11,999 nt of DNA from a bacterium. GTDB lineage: Bacteria > Atribacterota > JS1 > SB-45 > 34-128. The position numbers and the translations under genes were made by a program. A model generated the notes under the pieces. It saw nothing but the letters and a program-made list of their open reading frames with translations, was not told the DNA's origin and did no database searches. Shown here one piece after another: positions 1 to 5,231 of this stretch. The DNA lies in contig JAHIPR010000189.1 of NCBI GenBank assembly GCA_018903015.1, positions 1-11,999 on the forward strand, given 5' to 3'. The first letter of the stretch is position 1, and every line of letters begins with the position of its first letter.

Positions 1-207
1 ATAAGCCAGACTTGGTTTGGATTGCTATGGAATTTTTTCCAATGTAATTGTATTCTAAGTCTGGCTTTACTTTTTACAATAATTTTAATTTGGGGATATA
101 TTATTCAATATCAGAATATGAAAGATGCTCTTCAACAATCCTATTGCAATATCCTCTTGGTAATTGCCATTTGCCTAATTAAATATTTTACTTCTTTTTC
201 TTTAGCG
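1..207. other. AT-rich stretch without a supported gene
   Basis: An open frame begins at a TTG at position 22 and runs on the plus strand to 261. It has no ribosome binding site and its last 18 codons run through a known type of intergenic repeat, so I do not call it a gene. Its first 60 residues are hydrophobic because the DNA is T-rich. The clearest structure is a perfect 11-bp inverted repeat, AAGCCAGACTT at 3-13 and AAGTCTGGCTT at 57-67, followed by a T-rich run. It could be the end of a mobile element or a long-loop terminator of a gene to the left. Confidence 0.5.
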
Positions 208-264
208 GAGATTGCCACTCCTGCTTTCGCTGGGGCAGGCTTGCTTCGCTCTTCGCAGTGACAT
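208..264. repeat. GTCA(T/C)TGCGA...GCAATCTC-type interspersed repeat
   Basis: Read on the minus strand this begins TGTCACTGCGAAGAGCGAAGC and ends GGAGTGGCAATCTC. That is the pattern of a small palindromic intergenic repeat I know from many unrelated bacterial genomes. An internal hairpin is formed by CCTGC (220-224) and GCAGG (235-239). It abuts the left end of copy 1 of the 300-bp element. Recognition is from memory of the consensus, not from a search. Confidence 0.6.
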
Positions 265-299
265 ATAACCCTTTATTTGCAAGGCTTTTAGGCACCAAA

Positions 300-323
300 G
301 GACACGGCACGCCGTGTCCCTAC
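300..323 (-). repeat. REP-like palindrome with GTAG tetranucleotide
   Basis: On the minus strand the sequence is GTAG (320-323) followed by GGACACGGC-GT-GCCGTGTCC, a perfect 9-bp stem with a 2-nt centre. A GTAG or GGAG tetranucleotide next to a hairpin is the signature of REP sequences mobilised by RAYT enzymes, and a RAYT gene lies at 11186 in this window. It interrupts copy 1 of the 300-bp element, which lacks it at the matching place in copy 2, so it looks inserted. Confidence 0.6.
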
Positions 324-530
324 GGGAATGCCCCAAAAACGCACGGAGAGTGCCTTTAAACGTACGCAAAAATTTGAAAAATCGGCAATTTACTACCCTG
401 ATTTTGGGGTATTTTCGCCTCCCCGAAATTCTAAAACCCTTATAAATAGCCATTTTCAGTTTTTGAAAGAGTGAAATTTTAGCCAAAAAAGTGCTTTTTT
501 GAGGGGTAAAGTATAGGTCAACCCAAAGAA

Positions 531-555
531 ATGCTACTACGCGCGTTTACAGCAT
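531..555. other. variable hairpin in copy 1 of the 300-bp element
   Basis: ATGCT (531-535) pairs with AGCAT (551-555). The loop contains the self-complementary ACGCGCGT (539-546). The flanks match those of the hairpin at 1831-1851 in copy 2, although the stem bases differ. Confidence 0.45.
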
Positions 556-696
556 CTTTCTCTTAAAACCCTTATGATATAAGGCTTTCAGGAGTGCGTT
601 TTTGGGCAAATTTTATTTCTTAGGGGAGGTAGATTATCGAAATTGCTTTAGTCAGAAGGTAAAGAGAGATGTTATTGAGTTATATTTTTTTAACTT

Positions 697-1035
697 TTAA
701 TGCTTTATAGTCCTATCATAAATAGTTTCTCCTGTTTCTATAATTTTATGCGCAAAAATTTTGGGATTTTGAGTAAGTAATATGTTAGAAGAATAGGGTA
801 TAGCTTCTATTGATTCATCAATTTCCCAGGATAACTTTGAAAGCAATTGCAGCTCTTTTAGTTTATGTTTGCCAAAGTCAGGAGAAAAAATAGCTAAATC
901 TATATCGCTAAATTCATCAGGCTTTCCATTTGCCCATGAACCATAAAGAATTACTTTATATATTGTGATATCTTTTTCTAAAGCTTTAATATATTTTTTA
1001 ATTTTATTTATTATTACAGCTTTGTCTCTAACCAT
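697..1035 (-). CDS. MNT-type nucleotidyltransferase (MntA-like antitoxin)
   Basis: A 112-residue minimal nucleotidyltransferase. The GS-X10-DxD signature of the pol-beta/MNT superfamily is visible: G32-S33, then exactly ten residues to D44-I45-D46, inside YGSWANGKPDEFSDIDLAIF. Such proteins pair with HEPN proteins. In studied MntA/HepT systems the nucleotidyltransferase acts as antitoxin by adenylylating the HEPN toxin. Its start is supported by AAGGAG nine bases upstream. The start overlaps the 3' end of the HEPN gene by 22 bases, so translation is probably coupled. The protein appears full length with both aspartates intact, although its partner is frameshifted. I infer the antitoxin role from family and order; the catalysis is not shown. 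Confidence 0.85.
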   Translation of the reverse strand: MVRDKAVIINKIKKYIKALEKDITIYKVILYGSWANGKPDEFSDIDLAIFSPDFGKHKLKELQLLSKLSWEIDESIEAIPYSSNILLTQNPKIFAHKIIETGETIYDRTIKH

Positions 1036-1396
1036 TTAAATAATCTCCTTGTATTTTCAAGTAGTTTGGAGGAATAATCAAAATCTAATTCTTTAATTAT
1101 GTCTAACTGTTGGTCAGGATATCTAGCAGCGATATTTAAAGGGTTTAACTCATTTAAAATTTCAAGTAGATCTTTGGGTATATCATTTCCTAACTCTACC
1201 AATTTTAGTAATCTGGCTAAATTATGAATCCTTGGGGGTAATGGTTAAATTTATCAGAGTAAATACCTTTCAGTATTTTTTCTATAGATTGATTACACAT
1301 GAATCCCACGTATAGGTATCTCTTAGATTTTAACATTGCCTTTGCTGTGTTTAAATCGTAGTTAGCGATTTTTAGCCAATAATTGTCATTTGCCAT
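1014..1396 (-). pseudogene. HEPN domain protein (HepT-like), frameshifted
   Basis: Translation from ATG at 1396 gives MANDNYWLKIANYDLNTAKA, then YVGFMCNQSIEKILKGIYSD, a typical N-terminal HEPN sequence (PF05168 type). It reaches a stop soon after a run of five C (minus strand; G5 at 1234-1238 on the plus strand). One extra C restores a single 127-residue frame reading YPPRIHNLARLLKLVELGND and ending LFKWLETKL. So this is a one-base deletion, or a sequencing error in a homopolymer. I see no clear Rx4-6H ribonuclease motif, so nuclease activity even of the intact form is uncertain. AAGGAG lies about 13 bases before the ATG. It overlaps the nucleotidyltransferase gene downstream. Confidence 0.8.
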
Positions 1397-1462
1397 TTAT
1401 AATTTCATTCTCCTTAAGGTAGTATAGAACGGCCTTCTATTAGTGATCCTCTTAAGTTACTT

Positions 1463-1501
1463 ATTATAACATGAAATATTGACAAAGTGAATTATTGTCA
1501 A
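1463..1501 (-). promoter_or_regulatory. promoter and operator-like inverted repeat of the HEPN/MNT module
   Basis: On the minus strand a perfect TATAAT (plus-strand 1463-1468) lies 17 bases from TTCACT (1486-1491), a 4/6 match to the -35 box. The -35 sits inside a perfect 7-bp inverted repeat, TTGACAA (1479-1485) and TTGTCAA (1495-1501). Toxin-antitoxin modules often repress themselves through such repeats; that function is inferred here. The predicted leader is about 60 bases. Confidence 0.5.
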
Positions 1502-1585
1502 GTTCATAAGATGTAAAGGGAACGGTTCTTCGGGAGCAGCCGGAATCAGGCTTCGCAACTTTATAAAATACTCCAAATGACAGAT

Positions 1586-1888
1586 AACCCTTTGTTTTCA
1601 AGGGTTTCAGACCCTCTTCAGGAATGCCCTAGAAACGCACGGAGAGTGCCTTTAAACGCACGCAAAAATTTAAAAAATCGGCAATTTACTACCCTGATTT
1701 TGGGGTATTTTTGCTCTTTCAGAATCACCAAACCCTTAAAAATAGCCATTTTCATTTTTTGAACATCTGAAATTTTAGTTAAAAAATGGTGCTTTTCGAG
1801 GGGTAAAGTATAGGTCAACTCAAAGAAACGCGACTACGAGCATCCTAGTCGTTTTTCTCTCGAAACCCTTATAGCATAAGGCTTTCGT
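1586..1888. repeat. 300-bp interspersed element, copy 2
   Basis: Second copy of the element at 267-608. It starts with the imperfect palindrome AACCCTTTG...CAAGGGTTT (1587-1608) and ends with AACCCTTAT-AGC-ATAAGGCTT (1864-1884). Similarity stops at about 1888, where sequence leading into the ISLre2-type transposase begins. The right-hand inverted segment of copy 1 (GTGCGTTTTTGGGCA) is therefore missing here. That is consistent with later insertion or deletion at this edge. Confidence 0.75.
1831..1851. other. variable hairpin in copy 2 of the 300-bp element
   Basis: CGACTA (1831-1836) pairs with TAGTCG (1846-1851) and is followed by TTTTCTCT. It sits between the conserved flanks AAAGAA and TCTC..AAACCCTTAT, as does the hairpin at 531-555, but has different stem bases. 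A weak terminator function on the plus strand is possible. Confidence 0.45.
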
Positions 1889-2095
1889 GTATACTATTTT
1901 AGACAAGTCTTGCTTTTTTGTTAGTGTAAACTTTAGTGGGGTAGTTAGAAGAAAATATAGTATATATTAATAATACTTTCTTTGGTTAGTAATAAGACAA
2001 ATAGTAAGAGAAGGATTGTAAAAATATAATAAAAAGGTGTAGACTTACCTATATATAAACAAAAACCCTTTACAAAAGGGAGGTAAGCTACACCC

Positions 2096-3148
2096 ATGGA
2101 TACTGATACTATAACAATAATCTTTCCCGAGGTCAAGGTTAACATACCTATTAAAGGTCTAACCTTTGATATTATAGAAAATATGCTCTTTGAAATATTA
2201 CAGAGTATAGCCCGTAAAGTATTTGAAAAAGCTATTACCGATATAGATAATTACCTGCGTAATAAGAGAGAAAGAGGGAAACTAAAGAACACCGGTAAAA
2301 GAGAAAAATACTTTCTCACCCGTTTTGGTGATATCCTCTATTCCCGTACCCGTTACAAAGACAAGGAAAACAAAAGCCATTATCTCTTAGATGAGGCCTT
2401 AAGTATAGTTAAAAACCAACGCATCAGTCTATCTCGAGCCAGGATAGAGTGTTTTCTTTCTGCTCTTTCCTCTTACCGGGAGGTAGTAGAGGGAATAAGA
2501 CTCTTAATCGGTGGTCCCCGCTGCCATGAGGCCATAAGACAATCGGTAATAAAAGAGGGTAAGTTAATCATTGAAAACCAGGAGAAAAAGTTAAGACAGA
2601 TAGAGAACTTAAATTATCCGGATAAAGAGGCCCCTGATACTGCCTACATGGAAGCAGATGCTACCTATATTAGCTTACAGCATAGAGGCAAGAAGAAAAA
2701 AGAAAAGATGGAAGTAAAAGTGGGTGTAGGTTATACCGGAAAAGAAGTCCGCTATTCTACCGGTAAATCCAAAAAACTAAAGGAGAAATTCACCTTCATC
2801 GGGACAGGGAAAGAGTTTATGAGAAACTTAAGTCTTTTAGCCGAAGAGAGACTCTCCCTCTCCCAAGTAAAAAAGGTCATCTTCGGAGGAGACGGGGATT
2901 CCTGGATCACCTCCGGGATCAAAGATTACTTTTCTTCTGCCACTTATATTCTCGATCTCTACCACCTTTACAAAAGGTTTAAAGAATCCTTAAGTAGAAG
3001 GAAAGAGGAACAGAAGGTAATAAAAGACCTGCTGTTATCTAATCAGATAGATAAGGGTTTATCTGTAATAGACCAGCTAATCAGAAATTCCTATCCTCAA
3101 AGTCAAGCAAAATTCCAGAACAAAGGCCAGACTTTTTTCCAGAGGTAA
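2096..3148 (+). CDS. ISLre2-family (UPF0236) transposase, C-terminally truncated
   Basis: A 350-residue protein with the features of the UPF0236/ISLre2 family. It has a basic N-terminal half, an acidic block around D188 (MEADATYISLQ), the GGDGDSW block (residues 265-270) and DLYHLYKR at 287-294. Family members are usually about 450-480 residues and end in a long cysteine-containing region, so roughly the last 100 residues are missing. The final 15-20 residues here (after about residue 330) do not resemble the family and probably read into unrelated DNA. The start is supported by GGGAGGT eleven bases upstream. No terminal inverted repeat pair could be found, as expected if the right end was deleted. 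Probably inactive. Confidence 0.8.
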   Translation: MDTDTITIIFPEVKVNIPIKGLTFDIIENMLFEILQSIARKVFEKAITDIDNYLRNKRERGKLKNTGKREKYFLTRFGDILYSRTRYKDKENKSHYLLDEALSIVKNQRISLSRARIECFLSALSSYREVVEGIRLLIGGPRCHEAIRQSVIKEGKLIIENQEKKLRQIENLNYPDKEAPDTAYMEADATYISLQHRGKKKKEKMEVKVGVGYTGKEVRYSTGKSKKLKEKFTFIGTGKEFMRNLSLLAEERLSLSQVKKVIFGGDGDSWITSGIKDYFSSATYILDLYHLYKRFKESLSRRKEEQKVIKDLLLSNQIDKGLSVIDQLIRNSYPQSQAKFQNKGQTFFQR

Positions 3149-3158
3149 AATAAAAAAA

Positions 3159-3452
3159 TTAAAAATTATTACCTCCTCCCTTCCTCAGATTTCTAGCACG
3201 ATAGCTAGGAACATCGATCTTGATTATAGTAGAATAATGAACGATTTGGTTCAGAATAGCTGGGGTCAGAACGTTATCAATAAAGATATCTCCCCATTAT
3301 TCGAAGGGTTTGTTAATAGTAATAATGAGTGATTCTTTTTCATATCTTTTAGAGATTATTTAAAAGAAATCATCCACACCATATCCAGGTAATCTTCTAA
3401 ATCCCAACTCATCAAGGATGAGTAGATCTGGTCTTAGTTCTGGAATTTTTTA
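3159..3452 (-). pseudogene. IstB-like IS21 helper ATPase, fragment with in-frame stops
   Basis: One minus-strand frame reads KIPELRPDLLILDELGF (Walker B), then the stop TAA after VDDFF. It continues ISKRYEKESLIITINKPF, another TAA, then WGDIFIDNVLTPAILNQIVH and a YRARNLR tail. This is the C-terminal half of IstB, the AAA+ ATPase that assists IS21 transposases (typical text: DELGF..., S.RYE..S.I.T.N.PF..W...). The Walker A half and any istA are absent. Two internal stops and the missing N-terminus show it is dead. Confidence 0.8.
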
Positions 3453-3471
3453 TAGTATTAATGGTCTCAAT

Positions 3472-3494
3472 AACAGGCGAGACGCCTGTTCTAC
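3472..3494 (-). repeat. REP-like palindrome with GTAG tetranucleotide
   Basis: On the minus strand GTAG (3491-3494) is followed by AACAGGCG-TCT-CGCCTGTT, a perfect 8-bp stem with a 3-nt loop. The layout is the same as that of the palindrome at 300-323, but the stem sequence differs. It lies within the former istB region, upstream of the surviving fragment. Confidence 0.55.
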
Positions 3495-3622
3495 ATTATG
3501 AATAGAGATTGTTTCACCTGTTTACACAGAGCTTGCCCCTCACGGGACAAGATACTGTGTTAAAAGTCAACCCGCAAACTCTCCTTTTGACACTCTATTT
3601 TATTGTAAATATTTTAAAGAAT
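3495..3622. other. 3' flank of the IS110 gene with a hairpin
   Basis: It holds a strong hairpin at 3524-3560. The outer stem is ACACAG/CTGTGT. The inner stem CTTGCCCC (3532-3539) / GGGACAAG (3544-3551) has one C-A mismatch that becomes a G-U pair in minus-strand RNA, the sense of the transposase. No U-run follows, so a simple terminator is unlikely. GCAAACTCTCCT at 3574-3585 is the inverted partner of 4585-4596. The right end of the IS probably lies in this stretch, but its exact position cannot be read. Confidence 0.5.
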
Positions 3623-4561
3623 CTAGGCAGCAACATATTCTGTCTTATCTCTATACATTGCATGAGCTATTAAGAGTATTTTTCTCATGGAAGCAATAAC
3701 GGCCAATTTCTTGATCTTATGATGGGCTAATAGCCGTTGATAAAATACCCTGATTTTCTGATTATGAACAGTTGCACAAATGGTAGGTAAATAGAGTATT
3801 TTACGGTATATTCCTTTACCATTTTTACTGATCTTAACTTTGCCCTTTACCGAGGTTCCGGATTCTCTTCTTACTGGATCAAGTCCGGCAAGAGCGGTTA
3901 TCTGTGCCCGGTTTGTACCTTGATAAGTTTTAAATAGAGTAAGTAGGGCGATAGCCGTTTTATCTCCTACACCGGAGATAGTAAGAAGCCTTTGATAATC
4001 TTCTTTTAAGTTCTGGTTTTTACTAACATATTCTAAAATATCATTAAAGATTTTATCTTCTAACTTTTTGGCCCTTTTCAGATCTTTTTTCATCAGGGCA
4101 ATAAGGCCTTTATCTCGCAGGCTCTCTAAGTGATTGGACAAAGAGACTCTCTGCTTTAGGGCAAACTCATAGCTGGTGAGATAGGAGGCTAAAGCCTTAG
4201 CCTGTTGGTCTATCTTAGGTATCTTGATATCCTTTAAATCAATGAGCTTATGGAATTGGTAGAGAATTCGAGCATCAATCTTATCGGTCTTTGAACGTTT
4301 CCCTAAGGCCCGGGTAAAATTATGGCTTTTCTTGGGATTTACTATATAAGCCTTTATATTATTTTCAGCACAGAATTCTTTTAGGTATAGTGAATATACT
4401 CCAGTCGGTTCAAAGATGATGACCAAATCTGAAAAGTCAACTTTCTTTTTCAGATATTTTTTAAAAGATTTTAATCCTTCTTTGTTTATAAATTTCAAAT
4501 CTTTTTTACCATCAAATACCGATAGGTCTTTCTTTGATACATCAATTCCGATATAATACAT
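3623..4561 (-). CDS. IS110-family RNA-guided recombinase (DEDD transposase)
   Basis: A 312-residue protein, about the usual length for the IS110 family. The N-terminal RuvC-like DEDD domain shows D7 (YIGIDVSKKDL), E51 (FEPTGVYS), and D93 and D96 (SKTDKIDA). The C-terminal Transposase_20 domain begins with a helix-hairpin-helix (LLTISGVGDKTA, about 192-203) and has AGLDPVRRESGTSVKGK (225-241), which carries the candidate nucleophilic serine (S234 or S237). IS110 enzymes recombine donor and target DNA guided by a bridge (seek) RNA encoded beside the gene. No frameshift or stop is visible, so it may be active. AGGAGG lies seven bases before the ATG but sits in a hairpin (4570-4589). Confidence 0.93.
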   Translation of the reverse strand: MYYIGIDVSKKDLSVFDGKKDLKFINKEGLKSFKKYLKKKVDFSDLVIIFEPTGVYSLYLKEFCAENNIKAYIVNPKKSHNFTRALGKRSKTDKIDARILYQFHKLIDLKDIKIPKIDQQAKALASYLTSYEFALKQRVSLSNHLESLRDKGLIALMKKDLKRAKKLEDKIFNDILEYVSKNQNLKEDYQRLLTISGVGDKTAIALLTLFKTYQGTNRAQITALAGLDPVRRESGTSVKGKVKISKNGKGIYRKILYLPTICATVHNQKIRVFYQRLLAHHKIKKLAVIASMRKILLIAHAMYRDKTEYVAA

Positions 4562-4569
4562 GATGAAAC

Positions 4570-4589
4570 CTCCTAATGATTTTTAGGAG
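4570..4589 (-). promoter_or_regulatory. hairpin sequestering the transposase ribosome binding site
   Basis: In the mRNA, CUCCUAA pairs perfectly with UUAGGAG (7 bp, 6-nt loop), and the 3' arm contains most of the AGGAGG Shine-Dalgarno sequence. Such structures keep transposase translation low, for instance when transcription comes from outside the IS. The function is inferred from the fold. Confidence 0.55.
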
Positions 4590-4598
4590 AGTTTGCAT

Positions 4599-4731
4599 GG
4601 TCGCCCTTCTATAACTTTACCTTGTATCAATGCAAGCTGAAATATTTTATATTTCGCTTCTGATACTGTCCAAGATTGTAGGAGGGCGGCCAATCTATAA
4701 TTACGAGCTAATCATCAAAATGATGATTGCT
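4599..4731 (-). ncRNA. candidate bridge/seek RNA region upstream of the IS110 recombinase
   Basis: The leader folds into nested stems. The outer one, 4599-4614 with 4676-4691, is 16 pairs long with three G-U pairs if read on the plus strand. Inside it are GTATCA (4624-4629)/TGATAC (4661-4666), AAGC (4634-4637)/GCTT (4656-4659), and GAAATAT (4639-4645)/ATATTTC (4649-4655). The loops between these stems are unpaired on both sides. Next to it is a hairpin at 4705-4730 with eight consecutive pairs (AATCATCA/TGATGATT), extended by GAGC/GCTC. Upstream placement and internal loops fit IS110 bridge RNAs. The strand is unresolved, because the G-U pairs favour the plus strand rather than the expected minus strand. 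Confidence 0.45.
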
Positions 4732-4744
4732 CCAGGGACACAAC

Positions 4745-4842
4745 GGCCTTAACCAACTACAAACTCATCCAGTATCATATTAACATCTTTTCTTGATAAA
4801 TAATAAGTTACTAGTAATATACAAGACACCTATTTTCATTAA
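4745..4842. other. short stretch, possible HU remnant
   Basis: No gene. One minus-strand frame contains LSRKDVNMILDEFV, which resembles a piece of HU-type DNA-binding proteins (pattern S-K-K-D-V-x-x-x-L-D-x-F). It is flanked by stops within about 25 codons, so at most a fragment of hupA/B is left. The match is short and may be chance. Confidence 0.25.
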
Positions 4843-5028
4843 GCGATTAAAAAAGTTGAAGGGGAAGATGAAAGCGGAAAAGGTACAACAGCTATGTTAA
4901 TTACCAAGAAATATGGTTGTAATGTTGTAGTAATAGATATCGATGAAAAATTAATCGAAGAAGCAAAACACTTAACCAAGAAAAAAGGATTAGAAAATAA
5001 AATTACTTTCCATTTCGGTAAGGCATAA
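4843..5028 (+). pseudogene. SAM-dependent methyltransferase fragment
   Basis: An open stretch of 61 codons between stops reads ESGKGTTAMLITKKYGCNVV, then VIDIDEKLIEEAKHLTKKKG and LENKITFHFGKA. It matches the core of class I methyltransferases (UbiE/Methyltransf_25 type). The glycine-rich SAM loop (normally DxGCGTG) is degraded to ESGKGTT. Motif post-I (VVVIDIDEKLIEEA, with the acidic residue that binds the SAM ribose) is well kept. The N-terminal part and everything after the third strand are missing, and there is no start site. It is a relic. Confidence 0.65.
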
Positions 5029-5072
5029 AGAGGAGACAAGAGGACTAAGGTTATTTGTCTTTACCAGCTTGA

Positions 5073-5174
5073 CTGTGCGAAAAGATAGGTCCCATTTTCT
5101 TTAATTTGTCCATCAGGGATTTAGCTGAAATTTTAGGTATTAATCGAGGTATAGTATTGAGAAGTAAAGTGTGA
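5073..5174 (+). pseudogene. Crp/Fnr-type helix-turn-helix remnant
   Basis: The frame reads FFNLSIRDLAEILGINRGIV, then LRSKV and a stop. This fits the C-terminal winged-helix recognition region of Crp/Fnr regulators, whose usual text is close to NLPLTRQDLAELLGxxRETVSR. The cyclic-nucleotide/effector domain is not present upstream, and the invariant E-T-V-S of the recognition helix is altered to G-I-V-L. It lies 44 bases after the methyltransferase relic. Confidence 0.5.
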
Positions 5175-5199
5175 CAAAGAGCGGTTATCCGCCGTCACA
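5170..5199. terminator. hairpin, possible terminator of the PAP2 gene
   Basis: TGTGAC (5170-5175) pairs with GTCACA (5194-5199), and inside it GCGG (5181-5184) pairs with CCGC (5189-5192) around TTAT. It lies about 35 bases downstream of the PAP2 stop codon on the minus strand. The following minus-strand bases are only moderately T-rich, so this could equally be another palindromic repeat. The arms superficially resemble half-sites of a CRP box, but the spacing is wrong for one. Confidence 0.35.
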
Positions 5200-5231
5200 T
5201 TTGGCCAAAACATAAACCCATGTCTTTCGTT

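Larger units (their letters stand above)
267..608. repeat. 300-bp interspersed element, copy 1
   Basis: The segment matches a second one at 1586-1888. In the best block, 338-417 against 1634-1713, I count 3 mismatches in 80 positions, and the remainder is clearly alignable with small indels. Near its ends are imperfect palindromes of the form AACCCTT...AAGG(C/G)TTT (267-290 and 566-590). An inverted pair, TGCCCCAAAAACGCAC at 329-344 and GTGCGTTTTTGGGCA at 594-608, frames this copy. A short GTAG-type palindrome (300-323) is present here but absent from copy 2. Minus-strand frames stay open across the conserved block in both copies, but the changes do not look selected for protein. I regard it as non-coding, MITE-like or a structured RNA. 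Confidence 0.75.
3524..4740 (-). mobile_element. IS110-family insertion sequence, approximate extent
   Basis: The extent is my estimate: the recombinase gene plus the structured regions on both sides. IS110 elements lack terminal inverted repeats and usually make no clear target duplication, so the ends cannot be fixed from one copy. A 12-bp inverted pair flanking the gene (3574-3585 and 4585-4596) resembles the subterminal repeats of the IS1111 subgroup. If those mark the ends, the element is only about 1.03 kb and the 4599-4691 hairpin lies outside it. Confidence 0.45.

Noticed and set aside
22..261. 79-residue hydrophobic frame on the plus strand
   Set aside because: It has a TTG start without a ribosome site, composition driven by T-rich DNA, and an end that runs through an interspersed repeat.
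202..486. 94-residue minus-strand frame resembling the one at 1618-1818
   Set aside because: The similarity comes from the 300-bp repeated element. Two of the four codon differences in the shared block change the residue, and there is no start site, so I see no sign of protein selection.
1586..1888. CRISPR array or integron attC site in the repeated palindromes
   Set aside because: There are only a few irregular AACCCTT...AAGGNTTT palindromes with no regular spacers, no cas genes and no integrase.
4839..5039. 66-residue minus-strand frame
   Set aside because: It is antisense to the methyltransferase relic, whose plus-strand reading gives recognisable motifs.
5170..5199. CRP-binding site (TGTGAC...GTCACA)
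   Set aside because: The half-sites are 18 bases apart rather than about 6, and an internal GCGG/CCGC stem shows it is a hairpin.
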